Positions 51,538 to 61,099 of a DNA stretch of 64,000 nt are shown here, in pieces. The translations under genes and the position numbers were made by a program. Each line of letters starts with the position of its first letter. Within the stretch, counting starts at the first letter, position 1. Where the stretch lies: NCBI RefSeq assembly GCF_032921865.1, contig NZ_CP136684.1, positions 4,502,501-4,566,500 on the forward strand, in the 5' to 3' direction. The notes beneath the pieces are model-generated. The model searched no databases. It was not told the DNA's origin and worked only from the letters and a program-made list of their open reading frames with translations. Source of the stretch: Thalassospira lucentensis. GTDB taxonomy: Bacteria; Pseudomonadota; Alphaproteobacteria; Rhodospirillales; Thalassospiraceae.

Positions 51538-52667
51538 TGACGCAGACCAATCCACCGGCAACCGGCCAAGCCGCCCCGTCCGGGGACGATGAAAACTTTA
51601 CCGAGGCCACCCGCATCCCGCTTTGGGACCCGGAACAGGATGACGTTCTGGTCTGTCGGCAGGTACGGCAGGAAACCCATGACGTAAAGACATTCGTCTT
51701 TTCGGCCCGCGAACCGCGCGCGTTTCGCTTCTATCCGGGCCAGTACATGACGTTTGAATTGCCTGTCGAAGGCATGGTCACGCGCAGTTACACGATTTCG
51801 GGATCGGCCGCCCGCCCCTACCGGATCGAAATCACGGTCAAACGCGTACCGGGTGGCCCCGGTTCGAACTGGCTGCATGATTATATGCTGCCGGGCAAGG
51901 AGGTGAATGTTTCCGGCCCGTTCGGTGAATTCACCACCGACGCCACCGGCGAGGAAAAGCTTCTGTTCATTTCCGCTGGCAGCGGCATCACCCCGATGAT
52001 GTCGATGACCCGCACGGCCTGCGATCTGTCCGAACCGTCGGATCTGTGTTTCATCCACGCCGCACGCACCCCGGCCGACATCATTTTCCGCGATGAACTC
52101 TCGCTTCTCGCGGCCCAGAACCCGGGCCTGAAACTTGCCTTCACCTGCAGTACGGCCGCCGCCCATCATAGCTGGAGCGGCTATACCGGCCGCTTCAACA
52201 TCCAGATGCTGTCGCTCATGCTGCCCGATTTCAAGGACCGCAAGGTGTTTTGCTGCGGTCCTGCCCCCTTCATGGAAGGTGTCCGCAATATGCTGCGCGA
52301 TACCGGTTTCGACATGGAGAAATATTACGAGGAAAGCTTCGACTTCGGCGCGGAAACCGCCGGAACCTTTGAAGAGCCTGTCGCGGCCCCGGAAATAAGC
52401 GGCCAGACTTTCCGGGTGAGCTTCACCAAAACCGGCCATGTTGTCGAATGTGGTCCGGGCATGACGGTGCTGTCAGCAGCCCGCGAAGCGGGGATATTGC
52501 CAATGTCCTCCTGCCAGCGCGGCATCTGCGGCACCTGTAAGTCAAAACTGATTTCCGGTGAAGTCGATATGCAACACGGTGGCGGCATCCGCCAGCGCGA
52601 AATAGATCAGGGAAAAGTCCTGATTTGTTGTTCGACACCTTTGTCGGACATCGAGGTCGAACTCTAA
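51534..52667 (+). CDS. gbcB: Glycine betaine monooxygenase, ferredoxin reductase component
   Basis: A 377-aa flavin-dependent reductase feeding GbcA. The N-terminal half is a ferredoxin-NADP reductase module: RSYTISGSAARPY (FAD-binding R-x-Y-[ST]), LFISAGSGITPMMSM (NAD(P)H-binding GSGITP) and FCCGPAPFMEGV. The C-terminal 90 residues are a plant-type [2Fe-2S] ferredoxin with CQRGICGTCKSK and a final cysteine in LICCSTPL. The two-module layout matches GbcB and vanillate/carnitine oxygenase reductases. It overlaps the gbcA stop (ATGA at 51534-51537). Confidence 0.92.
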   Translation: MMTQTNPPATGQAAPSGDDENFTEATRIPLWDPEQDDVLVCRQVRQETHDVKTFVFSAREPRAFRFYPGQYMTFELPVEGMVTRSYTISGSAARPYRIEITVKRVPGGPGSNWLHDYMLPGKEVNVSGPFGEFTTDATGEEKLLFISAGSGITPMMSMTRTACDLSEPSDLCFIHAARTPADIIFRDELSLLAAQNPGLKLAFTCSTAAAHHSWSGYTGRFNIQMLSLMLPDFKDRKVFCCGPAPFMEGVRNMLRDTGFDMEKYYEESFDFGAETAGTFEEPVAAPEISGQTFRVSFTKTGHVVECGPGMTVLSAAREAGILPMSSCQRGICGTCKSKLISGEVDMQHGGGIRQREIDQGKVLICCSTPLSDIEVEL

Positions 52668-52821
52668 GACCTCTGCCTTACGCCCCGCACGTTAAGACAG
52701 TTCTGAACGAGCTCGCCTTTTGGCGTGCGTGGCACCTTTGATTCAAAATCACAAGAAGGGTCCAGCAAAAGGATCTCTCCTGACGGAATTTTTTCGCAGG
52801 TTCATAACAGGAGAATGCTTC

Positions 52822-54450
52822 ATGAGTGACGTAAAAACAGCGGCGGAAGAAACGCCGCCAGAAGGCCAAATAGATACAGACTACAATATTGGTCAGGACA
52901 ATATCGAAGGCAAACTGGGCCCCATCGGGTTCGATATCCATAACCCCGTCTTTGCCGTCTCCGCCCTGACCGTTATCGCGTTCGTTGCCTACACACTGCT
53001 GATGCCAGATCAGGCGAACTCTGTTTTCAGCCTGCTGTTCTCCGAAGTCACACAGGGCTTCGACTGGTTCTTCATCGGTGCCGCCGACATTTTCGTAATC
53101 CTCTGCCTTGTCGTCGTCGTCAGCCCCTATGGCAAGGTCCGGCTTGGTGGACGGGATGCAACACCCGATTTCAGCTATCTAAGCTGGTTCTCCATGCTGT
53201 TTGCGGCTGGCATGGGTATCGGGCTTATGTTCTATGGGGTCTCGGAACCGCTAAGCCATTTCTCGTCTTCTCTGGGCGGGACTGCCGTGGGGGCCGATGG
53301 CATTCGGACCGACTGGGCACCACTTGGTGCGGCGGCCACGCAGGAAGAAGCCATTCGTCTGGGTATGGCGGCCTCGATCTTCCACTGGGCCCTTCACCCT
53401 TGGGCGATTTATGCCATCGTGGCCCTTAGCCTTGCCCTGTTTAGCTATAACAAGGGTCTGCCGCTGACCATCCGTTCCGCCTTCTATCCGATCTTCGGTG
53501 AACGCGTCTGGGGATGGCCGGGGCATATCATTGATATTCTTGCTGTTTTTGCGACCCTTTTCGGTCTTGCCACCTCGCTTGGTCTTGGTGCGGTTCAGGC
53601 AAACTCCGGCTTTAACAAGCTGTTCGGAATGCCCATCGACACCACCTGGCAGGTGATCCTGATTGTCGGCATCACCTCCATCGCCCTGTTCTCGGTCGTT
53701 CGCGGCCTCGAAGCCGGGGTGAAGCTGCTCTCGGAAATCAATATGGGGATCGCCTTCCTGCTGTTCCTGTTCGTGCTTGTCGCGGGGCCGACCCTGCTTC
53801 TGGTGACCGATGTCTTTGACTTCCTTGGTGCGTATCTTCAATACCTTCCGGCACTTTCAAGCCCGGTCGGTCGTGACGATGTCAACTTCATGCAGGGCTG
53901 GACCTCGTTCTACTGGGCATGGTGGATTTCCTGGTCACCGTTTGTCGGCATGTTCATCGCCCGTGTCAGCCGTGGCCGTACCGTGCGTGAATTCATCATC
54001 AGTGTTCTGCTGATCCCGTCACTGGTCTGCGTTCTGTGGATGTCGATCTTTGGCGGCTCCGCCATCAGCCAGGTCGTTCGTGACGGCTATACCGCCGTTC
54101 AGGAAGCCGACCTTCCGGTGCAGCTTTTCACCATGCTTGATGCACTCCCGCTGGCATCGATCACGTCCTTCATCGGGATCGTGCTTGTGATTGTTTTCTT
54201 TGTCACGTCCTCGGATTCCGGGTCGCTGGTCATTGATACGATTGCAGCCGGTGGCAAGGTCGATGCACCAATGCCGCAACGCGTCTTCTGGTGCGTGTTC
54301 GAAGGTCTGGTCGCAATCGTCCTGCTGCTCTCGGCGGGTGGGTTGAAATCACTGCAATCGATGGTGATTTCAACAGGATTGCCGTTTACGATTGTTCTGC
54401 TTGTGATGTGCGTTGCCATCTGGCGCGGACTTGCCAGCGAACCGCGCTGA
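52822..54450 (+). CDS. BCCT-family betaine/choline/carnitine transporter
   Basis: A 542-aa carrier (start ATG 52822 with ACAGGAGA upstream; earlier in-frame starts lack an RBS). It has 12 predicted helices, a long polar N-tail and the BCCT signature tryptophans in GWTSFYWAWWISWSPFVGMFIARVSRGRT (residues about 365-393), plus FYGVSEPLSHF and FHWALHPWAIYA. BCCT proteins import quaternary amines with Na+ or protons. Next to gbcAB, glycine betaine is the probable substrate. It lies 154 nt after gbcB and ends at a strong terminator shared with the regulator. Confidence 0.95.
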   Translation: MSDVKTAAEETPPEGQIDTDYNIGQDNIEGKLGPIGFDIHNPVFAVSALTVIAFVAYTLLMPDQANSVFSLLFSEVTQGFDWFFIGAADIFVILCLVVVVSPYGKVRLGGRDATPDFSYLSWFSMLFAAGMGIGLMFYGVSEPLSHFSSSLGGTAVGADGIRTDWAPLGAAATQEEAIRLGMAASIFHWALHPWAIYAIVALSLALFSYNKGLPLTIRSAFYPIFGERVWGWPGHIIDILAVFATLFGLATSLGLGAVQANSGFNKLFGMPIDTTWQVILIVGITSIALFSVVRGLEAGVKLLSEINMGIAFLLFLFVLVAGPTLLLVTDVFDFLGAYLQYLPALSSPVGRDDVNFMQGWTSFYWAWWISWSPFVGMFIARVSRGRTVREFIISVLLIPSLVCVLWMSIFGGSAISQVVRDGYTAVQEADLPVQLFTMLDALPLASITSFIGIVLVIVFFVTSSDSGSLVIDTIAAGGKVDAPMPQRVFWCVFEGLVAIVLLLSAGGLKSLQSMVISTGLPFTIVLLVMCVAIWRGLASEPR

Positions 54451-54472
54451 TCACGGTCTTTGATCACTGAAA

Positions 54473-54508
54473 AACGCCGCCCGGAGGGATCATCTTCCGG
54501 GCGGCGTT
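54473..54508. terminator. Bidirectional terminator between BCCT carrier and regulator
   Basis: AACGCCGCCCGG (54473-54484) pairs over 12 bp with CCGGGCGGCGTT (54497-54508), with As before and Ts after the stem. Confidence 0.92.
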
Positions 54509-54538
54509 TTCATGTTAACTTCGATATGAAGGCGAAAG

Positions 54539-55612
54539 TTACGCCTCTTCCAGAACAGGCACCGGATCAGATACCGCATCGGATACCGGGCGACGCAATT
54601 CCTGTGGCGTGCAGCCATAGCGCCGCCGGAACATCCGGCTGAGATGCGAAGAATCACAAAATCCGCAATCCACCGCCACCTGTGCCACCGATTTCTGGCT
54701 TTTCTCCATCAGGTGATGGGCCATATCAAGCCGGATATTCAGGAACGCCACCTGTGGCGATGTATCAAGCGAAAGCCTGAAATGGCGTTCAATCTGGCGT
54801 TTGCTGTTACCCATCCGGCGCGCAATTTCCTGCACCGAAATTGGCGTGTCGATATTCTGCTGCATGATCAGCAAAGCCCGCTGCACGATCGGGTCCTGCG
54901 TCTTGAGGTCAAGCGGAATACCCGGCTGCGGTTTTTCCGCCTGCAATGCATCATCAATGATCATGATATGCAGGCTTTTGCTGGCCTGCGCGCGCCCGAC
55001 ATGCTTGTCCACCAGATAGGCCGCCAGATGCGCCGAACTGACCCCGCCCGAACAGGTCAGCCGATCCCGGTCGACGACAAAAATCTGATCGGCAACCGGA
55101 TCAAGTCCTTCGAACTGTTCGATGAAATCGGAATGATGGAACCAGCTAACGCAACAGCGATACCCGTCAAGCAACCCCGCCCGATGCAACAGGAACGCGC
55201 CTGTGCATATCCCGACAAGCGGAATACCGGCCTCCGCCGCCTCGTGCAAAAACTTGTGATAGGCCGAACCAAGATTGGGCGTTTCTTCCATAAGCCCGCC
55301 GACCACGACGATATAATTGAACCGCCTTGGGTCGCCCAGCCGTTCCTTGGGCTGAACGATAATGCCGCTGCTGGACGGCACCGGGTCCATGGTGTCGGAA
55401 ACAACCGTCCAGTTGCACAGGATCGGTCGGCTGCGATCCCCTTCATCCGCCGCCAGTCGCAGCACATCGACAAAATTGGCAAAGGCACACAGCGTAAACC
55501 GCTTCGCCAGAATGAACCCGACCGACAGACGCGGCTTTTCGTGGCCCGATTTGCCCGCACCAGTGACGTTCGCAAGACGCCCCGCATTAGCGTTCTGAGA
55601 TCCGGAATACAT
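54539..55612 (-). CDS. gbdR: GlxA/GbdR-like AraC-family regulator
   Basis: A regulator with an N-terminal DJ-1/PfpI-like (GATase1) domain (about 30-190; SVGFILAKRFTLCAFANFVDVLRLA, GICTGAFLLHRAGLL with the nucleophile-elbow Cys) and a C-terminal AraC helix-turn-helix pair (about 245-345; ISVQEIARRMGNSKRQIERHF and VAQVAVDCGFCDSSHLSRMFRRRYG). ATG 55612 has GGAGGG 9 nt upstream and gives 357 aa; ATG 55684 is a weaker alternative (381 aa). In Pseudomonas the GbdR protein of this type activates gbcAB and dgc genes with betaine or dimethylglycine. Its position inside the betaine cluster supports that role. Confidence 0.88.
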   Translation of the reverse strand: MYSGSQNANAGRLANVTGAGKSGHEKPRLSVGFILAKRFTLCAFANFVDVLRLAADEGDRSRPILCNWTVVSDTMDPVPSSSGIIVQPKERLGDPRRFNYIVVVGGLMEETPNLGSAYHKFLHEAAEAGIPLVGICTGAFLLHRAGLLDGYRCCVSWFHHSDFIEQFEGLDPVADQIFVVDRDRLTCSGGVSSAHLAAYLVDKHVGRAQASKSLHIMIIDDALQAEKPQPGIPLDLKTQDPIVQRALLIMQQNIDTPISVQEIARRMGNSKRQIERHFRLSLDTSPQVAFLNIRLDMAHHLMEKSQKSVAQVAVDCGFCDSSHLSRMFRRRYGCTPQELRRPVSDAVSDPVPVLEEA

Positions 55613-55696
55613 GGCCCTAGACCCTCCGATGCAGACAAGGTTGCTGTCTTTGTCGTAGCGATAATCCCGCTTTGACGCAAACATTCTATTTTCCGG

Positions 55697-55748
55697 CGCA
55701 AAAATTCACCAAGCTATTTTTTAACAATACCAATAATGCGTTTTTGCG
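55697..55748. promoter_or_regulatory. Inverted repeat between gbdR-like gene and etfB
   Basis: CGCAAAAA (55697-55704) is matched by TTTTTGCG (55741-55748) across 36 nt. Both lie in the only spacer between the divergent regulator and etfB-etfA-purU operon and could be operator half-sites. Confidence 0.35.
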
Positions 55749-55796
55749 GCGAAAGGATGAAATCCCCAAACCGTGATTTTATCAGGAAGGACGAAG

Positions 55797-56546
55797 ATGA
55801 AGGTTCTCGTACCTGTAAAGCGGGTTGTCGATTACAACGTCAAAATCCGCGTCAAGGCAGACGGCACTGGCGTTGATCTTGCCAATGTCAAAATGTCGAT
55901 GAACCCGTTCGACGAAATTGCCGTCGAAGAAGCCGTGCGCCTGAAAGAAGCCGGCAAGGCGAACGAAGTCGTCGCCGTTTCCATCGGCCCGGCACAGGCA
56001 CAGGAAACCCTGCGCACCGCCCTTGCCATGGGGGCGGATCGCGCCATCCTGATCACGGTCGATGGCCCCATCGAACCGCTATCTGTCGCAAAACTGCTCA
56101 AAGGCGTTGTCGCGGCTGAAAATCCAAACCTCGTCATTCTTGGCAAACAGGCGATTGACGATGATGCCAATCAGACCGGCCAGATGCTTTCCGCCCTGCT
56201 CGGCTGGTCGCAGGCAACCTTTGCCTCCGAACTTGACCTTGGTGATGCCACCGCCAAGGTCACCCGCGAAGTCGATGGCGGCCTGCAGGCCATCGAAGTC
56301 ACCCTGCCTGCCATTGTGACTGCCGATCTTCGCCTGAACGAACCGCGCTATGCGTCGCTTCCCAACATCATGAAGGCCAAGAAAAAGCCGCTCGAAACCA
56401 GAACGCCCGATGATTTCGGCGTTACCGTTTCCCCGCGTCTGCGCCTGATCAAGGTCGAAGAACCCGCTGGTCGCAAGGCCGGGATCAGGGTCGCGGGCGT
56501 GACCGATCTGATCGAAAAGCTCAAATCCGAAGCAGGCGTCATCTAA
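55797..56546 (+). CDS. etfB: Electron transfer flavoprotein, beta subunit
   Basis: A 249-aa ETF beta subunit (start ATG 55797, GGAAGGA upstream; a reading from 55773 adds 8 residues without support). It shows the family start [20 protein letters not shown] and the block [14 protein letters not shown], and binds AMP while closing the FAD pocket of the alpha subunit. In this context it accepts electrons from the dimethylglycine dehydrogenase-type flavoprotein and delivers them to ETF-quinone oxidoreductase. etfA follows by 17 nt. A separate general etfBA pair probably exists elsewhere. Confidence 0.95.
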   Translation: MKVLVPVKRVVDYNVKIRVKADGTGVDLANVKMSMNPFDEIAVEEAVRLKEAGKANEVVAVSIGPAQAQETLRTALAMGADRAILITVDGPIEPLSVAKLLKGVVAAENPNLVILGKQAIDDDANQTGQMLSALLGWSQATFASELDLGDATAKVTREVDGGLQAIEVTLPAIVTADLRLNEPRYASLPNIMKAKKKPLETRTPDDFGVTVSPRLRLIKVEEPAGRKAGIRVAGVTDLIEKLKSEAGVI

Positions 56547-56563
56547 ACCGGGCGGAGATAAAA

Positions 56564-57499
56564 ATGGCCATTCTTCTTTTTGCAGAACACGATAATCAAT
56601 CCCTGTCCGATCAGACCGCCAAGGCACTCAGCGCCGCATCCCTGATCGGTGGCGATATCGACATTCTGGTCGCCGGAAAAAATGCTTCTTCCGTCGCCGA
56701 TGCGGCGGCAAAACTTTCGGGTATTCGCAATGTGCTGCTTGCCGAAAGCGACACCCTTGAAAACCGCCTCGCCGAACCGACCGCCGCCCTGATCGTCAAT
56801 CTTTCAGGCGATTACGACACCATCCTCGCTCCGGCCACCACCACGGGCAAAAACGTGCTGCCCCGCGTGGCGGCCCTTCTCGATGTCATGCAGGTTTCCG
56901 ACGTGGTCGAAGTCGTATCACCCGATACGTTCAAACGCCCGATCTATGCTGGCAATGCGATTGAAACCGTGCAGACGACCGATGCGACAAAAATCCTGAC
57001 GATCCGCACCACAAGCTTTGCCGCCGCCAGTGGCGATAACGCCCCGGCCCCGATCCAGACCATCGATGCCGGATCAGACGGCACCGGTCTTTCGACCTTC
57101 CTTGAAAACATCCTGTCGAAAAATGATCGCCCGGAACTCGGCTCCGCCAAGATCATCGTATCGGGCGGCCGCGCCCTTGGTTCCGCCGAAAGGTTCCAGG
57201 AAGTCATGACACCGGTTGCCGATAAACTCGGTGCTGCCATCGGCGCATCGCGTGCCGCCGTTGATGCCGGATATGCATCGAATGATTTGCAGGTCGGCCA
57301 GACCGGCAAGGTGGTCGCCCCCGATCTTTACATCGCATGTGGCATTTCGGGCGCCATTCAGCACCTTGCGGGCATGAAGGATTCCAAAATCATCGTTGCG
57401 ATCAATACCGACGAAGATGCACCGATCTTCCAGGTCGCGGATTATGGCATTGTGGGTGATCTGTTCGACATTCTTCCCGAACTGGAGCGTCAGCTCTGA
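56564..57499 (+). CDS. etfA: Electron transfer flavoprotein, alpha subunit
   Basis: A 311-aa ETF alpha subunit. The N-terminal adenosine-binding-like domain (about 1-190) is followed by the C-terminal FAD domain with SGGRALGSAERFQEV, GASRAAVDAGYASNDLQVGQTGKVVAPDLYIACGISG and INTDEDAPIFQVADYGIVGD, the ETF-alpha signature. It pairs with etfB (17-nt spacing) and lies ahead of purU (37-nt spacing). Its electron donor is most likely the flavoprotein at 58458-61019. Confidence 0.96.
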   Translation: MAILLFAEHDNQSLSDQTAKALSAASLIGGDIDILVAGKNASSVADAAAKLSGIRNVLLAESDTLENRLAEPTAALIVNLSGDYDTILAPATTTGKNVLPRVAALLDVMQVSDVVEVVSPDTFKRPIYAGNAIETVQTTDATKILTIRTTSFAAASGDNAPAPIQTIDAGSDGTGLSTFLENILSKNDRPELGSAKIIVSGGRALGSAERFQEVMTPVADKLGAAIGASRAAVDAGYASNDLQVGQTGKVVAPDLYIACGISGAIQHLAGMKDSKIIVAINTDEDAPIFQVADYGIVGDLFDILPELERQL

Positions 57500-57536
57500 C
57501 ACGAACGTCACATCCCTTTGAAACGGAGCACATCCA

Positions 57537-58394
57537 GTGAGCGAACATTCCTATACCCTGCGTATCGCCTGTGACGACCAGCCGGGCATTGTCGCAACCG
57601 TCGCCTCTGCCCTGGCATCGCGCGGGGCCAATATCATTGAATCCAACCAGTTCTGGGACCGTCAAACCAACCAGTTCTTTTTGCGCATCGCCACCAGCAC
57701 ACCGGAAAATGTCAGCAAGGCCGAAATCGAACTGATGCTGAACCCGGCGGTTGACCGCTTCAATATGAAGCTCAAGATCGATGATCTGTCCCGCCGTCCC
57801 AAGATCATCATCATGGTCTCCAAATTCGATCACGCGATGCTGCATCTGCTTTATCAGATCAAGGTCGGCTGGCTCGATGCCGAAGTCGCCGCCATCGTCT
57901 CGAACCACGAAGATGCGCGCAAAATCGCCGATCAGGAAGGCATCCCCTTCCATTACTGGCCGGTGAACAAGGAAAACAAGATCGAACAGGAAGCCAAACT
58001 TGCCGATCTGATCAAGGAAACCAAATCCGAACTGGTCGTCCTTGCCCGCTATATGCAGGTGCTGACCAACGATCTTTCAAGCCAGTTTTATGGCATGATC
58101 ATCAATATTCACCACTCGTTCCTGCCGTCCTTCAAGGGTGCTAAACCCTATCATCAGGCTTATGAACGCGGGGTGAAACTGATCGGGGCAACCGCGCACT
58201 ATGTCACGCCGGACCTCGACGAAGGCCCGATCATCGAACAGGAAACCGAACGCGTCAGCCACGCCATGTCGGCCGATGATTTCGTCGCCACCGGGCGCGA
58301 TATCGAAGCCCGCGTTCTGGCCCGTGGCGTCAAATATCACCTCGAAGGCCGCGTGATGCTGAACAAAAACCGTACCGTGGTCTTCACCCAGTAA
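57537..58394 (+). CDS. purU: Formyltetrahydrofolate deformylase
   Basis: Hydrolyses 10-formyl-THF to formate and THF. The start is GTG 57537 with CGGAG about 8 nt upstream. The 285-aa protein has an N-terminal ACT domain (about 5-85; YTLRIACDDQPGIVATVASALA) and a formyltransferase-like domain with IINIHHSFLPSFKGAKPYHQAY (about residues 187-208) and TPDLDEGPIIEQE, which carry the catalytic Asn, His and Asp. In the betaine cluster it would return THF for the folate-dependent demethylases and avoid formyl-THF accumulation. It sits between etfA and the dimethylglycine dehydrogenase-type gene. Confidence 0.95.
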   Translation: MSEHSYTLRIACDDQPGIVATVASALASRGANIIESNQFWDRQTNQFFLRIATSTPENVSKAEIELMLNPAVDRFNMKLKIDDLSRRPKIIIMVSKFDHAMLHLLYQIKVGWLDAEVAAIVSNHEDARKIADQEGIPFHYWPVNKENKIEQEAKLADLIKETKSELVVLARYMQVLTNDLSSQFYGMIINIHHSFLPSFKGAKPYHQAYERGVKLIGATAHYVTPDLDEGPIIEQETERVSHAMSADDFVATGRDIEARVLARGVKYHLEGRVMLNKNRTVVFTQ

Positions 58395-58457
58395 TACCGC
58401 CAAAATTCCGCCTCCGCCGACACCAGATAACCATCGCAATAAGAAGGAAAGAGAGAA

Positions 58458-61019
58458 ATGGCCGCATTTCCGAACAGGGCAAAAGTCGTTATCGTCGGCG
58501 TCGGCGGTATTGTCGGTGCATCGGTATCGCACCATCTGATCGAAAATGGCTGGGACGATATTGTCGGCATCGACAAATCGGGCATCCCGACCGATATCGG
58601 CTCGACCGCGCATGCGTCCGATTTCTGCTTTGCGACAAGCCACGATCTGCTGTCCTGCTGGACGACGATGTATTCCATCGATTTCTACGAAAAGATGGGC
58701 CATTACGCCCGCATCGGCGGGATCGAGGTTGCCCGCGTCGGCGATGATGCCCGCATGGCGGAACTCAAACGCCGCGTTGATTCCGGCAAGGCGTTTGGCA
58801 CCAACGTCAAAATCATCAGCGCGTCCGAGGCCAAGGAAAAATTCCCCCTCCTCGAAGAAGACCAGATTCAGGGGGCCATGTGGGACCCGGATGCCGGCCT
58901 TGTCATCCCGCGCTCGCAAACCGTGGCCGGAAAGCTGATCGATCAGGGTGTCGCAAGCAACAAACTCAAAATCTTTGCCAACACCTCCGCCCTTGAACTG
59001 ATCACCGAAAATGGCCGCATCACCGGGGTCAAAACCGAACGCGGCACGATCCATGCCGATTATGTTGTCGTCTGTGCCGGTCTTTGGGGCCGTCTGATTG
59101 CTGAAATGGCGGGCGAAGACCTGCCGGTGATGCCGGTTGACCATCCGCTGACCTTCTTTGGGCCGTATAACGAATTTGCCGGAACCGGTGTTGAAATCGG
59201 CATGCCGCTTCTGCGCGATCAGGGCAATTCCGCCTATATGCGCGATACCGGCGATCCCAAAAGCACCGAGGGCGGCCAGATCGAATGGGGCTATTACTAC
59301 GAAGAAAACCCGCGTCTGGTCCATCCGCGCGAAATCCTTGAAAAGGATCAGGCACGCCTGTCCCCGTCCCAGCGCGACCTTGAACTCGAAGACGTCATCG
59401 AACCGCTTGAACGCGCCATGGAACTGACACCGATCCTGACCGAACTTGGCTTTAACGAAAGCCACTCCTTCAACGGCCTTCTGCAAACCTCGGCCGATGG
59501 CGGCCCGTCGATGGGCGAAAGCCAGAAGCTGCGTGGTCTTTGGTATGCGGTCGGCATCTGGATCAAGGACGGGCCCGGCATGGGCAAACTGATTGCCGAC
59601 TGGATGACCCATGGCCGCACCCATGTCGATCACCATGCGATTGATTTCGCCCGCTTCAATGAATTCCAGCTTGACGAGAAATACATTTACGACCGCTGCT
59701 GGGAAACCGCGAAAAAGATCTATAACCCGCCCGTCCACCCGCGCGAGCCATTTTCAAAAGCCCGCGGCATCCGCCGCTCCCCCTTCTATGAACGCGAAGT
59801 CGAACTTGGCGGCTATTTCATGGAACTGGGTGGTTGGGAACGCGCGCACGGTTATGCCGCCAACGAACATCTGCTTGAAAAATACGCCGACCGGGTGCCG
59901 GTGCGCGAAAATGAATGGGATACCCGCCATTTCTGGCGCGTTTCCAACGCCGAACAGCTCGCGATGAGTGACGATTGCGGCATCATCAACCTGTCGCACT
60001 TCCACATGACCGATATCGAAGGCCCCGATCATGTCGAACTGATGGAATGGCTCTGTGCCGCCAAAATCGGCGGGGATGCCAATATCGGCAAGGGTATCTA
60101 TACCCACATGCTCGATGACGAGGGCATGGTGCGTGCCGACTTCACCGTTTTCCGCATGGCGGACCGCTGCCGTCTGGTCAATGGGGCGGATGCCGGCCCG
60201 CGTGACCTGATCTATATGCGCCGCATGGCACAGGATAAGGGTTGGGACGTCACCATCACCGACGTCACCGAAAAATTCACAACCATCGGCATCTGGGGCC
60301 CGAACGCCCGTGAAAACCTTAAAAAGGTTGTCGCAGACCCTGACGAGCTCGATATCGAAAACTTCCCGTTTGCCGCCATCCGCCAGATCAGCATTGCGGG
60401 TAAAACCGTCACCGCGTTCCGTATTTCCTATGTCGGGGAACAGGGGTGGGAACTCCATATGCGCTACGAAGACGGTCTTGCCGTCTGGGATGCGCTGCGC
60501 GGCATTGGGGTGATGGCCGTGGGTGTTGAAACCTATGCCAACTCGCGCCGTCTGGAAAAATCACTGCGCCTGCAAAACGCCGACCTGCACACGCAATATA
60601 ACCTGATCGAAGCCGCCCTTGCCCGGCCAAAAGTCAAAGAGGCCGATTTCCGTGGCAAGGCAAAGCATGTCGAATATCGCGAACGCGACCATCAACCGGC
60701 CATGCTCTGCACCCTTGTCATGACCGACAATGTGGATGCCAACGGGGTGGCGCGCTATCCGGTCGGCAATCTGCCGGTCATGGACCCGGACACCGGCAAA
60801 ACCCTGATTGATGAACAGGGTCGTCGCTCCTACACGACCTCCATCGCATTCGGCCCCAGCATCGGCAAAAACATCGCACTCGCCTATCTGCCGTGGGATT
60901 ACTGCCAGGAAGGCCGCAAACTGACCGTGTCGTATTTTGACGAGATTTACCCGGTCGAGGTCGTCGGCATCGGCTACAAGCCGCTTTACGATCCGGAAAA
61001 CCTCAAACCGCGCAGCTAA
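58458..61019 (+). CDS. Dimethylglycine/sarcosine dehydrogenase-type flavoprotein (FAD-dependent oxidoreductase with GcvT domain)
   Basis: An 853-aa DMGDH-like protein. The N-terminal DAO/FAD domain (about 8-390) has VVIVGVGGIVGASVSHHLIE, and H52 in GSTAHASDF lies where DMGDH links FAD covalently to His. A middle FAO_M segment is followed by a GcvT-like aminomethyltransferase domain (about 430-840; ISYVGEQGWELHM and FRGKAKHVEYRERD), which binds THF and captures the C1 unit. It probably oxidises dimethylglycine or sarcosine, passing electrons to the ETF encoded upstream. RBS AAGGAAAG precedes ATG 58458. Which methylglycine it prefers cannot be told; no DgcAB or heterotetrameric SoxBDAG genes are in the window. 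Confidence 0.88.
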   Translation: MAAFPNRAKVVIVGVGGIVGASVSHHLIENGWDDIVGIDKSGIPTDIGSTAHASDFCFATSHDLLSCWTTMYSIDFYEKMGHYARIGGIEVARVGDDARMAELKRRVDSGKAFGTNVKIISASEAKEKFPLLEEDQIQGAMWDPDAGLVIPRSQTVAGKLIDQGVASNKLKIFANTSALELITENGRITGVKTERGTIHADYVVVCAGLWGRLIAEMAGEDLPVMPVDHPLTFFGPYNEFAGTGVEIGMPLLRDQGNSAYMRDTGDPKSTEGGQIEWGYYYEENPRLVHPREILEKDQARLSPSQRDLELEDVIEPLERAMELTPILTELGFNESHSFNGLLQTSADGGPSMGESQKLRGLWYAVGIWIKDGPGMGKLIADWMTHGRTHVDHHAIDFARFNEFQLDEKYIYDRCWETAKKIYNPPVHPREPFSKARGIRRSPFYEREVELGGYFMELGGWERAHGYAANEHLLEKYADRVPVRENEWDTRHFWRVSNAEQLAMSDDCGIINLSHFHMTDIEGPDHVELMEWLCAAKIGGDANIGKGIYTHMLDDEGMVRADFTVFRMADRCRLVNGADAGPRDLIYMRRMAQDKGWDVTITDVTEKFTTIGIWGPNARENLKKVVADPDELDIENFPFAAIRQISIAGKTVTAFRISYVGEQGWELHMRYEDGLAVWDALRGIGVMAVGVETYANSRRLEKSLRLQNADLHTQYNLIEAALARPKVKEADFRGKAKHVEYRERDHQPAMLCTLVMTDNVDANGVARYPVGNLPVMDPDTGKTLIDEQGRRSYTTSIAFGPSIGKNIALAYLPWDYCQEGRKLTVSYFDEIYPVEVVGIGYKPLYDPENLKPRS

Positions 61020-61043
61020 CGCCCCACACCGCGGATAAAAAAG

Positions 61044-61074
61044 AACGGGAGCCAATGCTGGCTCCCGTTTTTCG
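61044..61074. terminator. Bidirectional terminator between the flavoprotein and fdhA
   Basis: AACGGGAGCCA (61044-61054) pairs with TGGCTCCCGTT (61059-61069), followed by more Ts. It lies 25 nt after the flavoprotein stop and 31 nt from the fdhA stop on the other strand. Confidence 0.92.
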
Positions 61075-61099
61075 TTTCAACTTCAATCAAACCTCGCGA

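Noticed and set aside
58077-59738. 553-codon minus-strand open frame
   Set aside because: It is the antisense shadow of purU and the dimethylglycine dehydrogenase-type gene, both of which have clear motifs. Long antisense frames are expected in GC-rich coding DNA.
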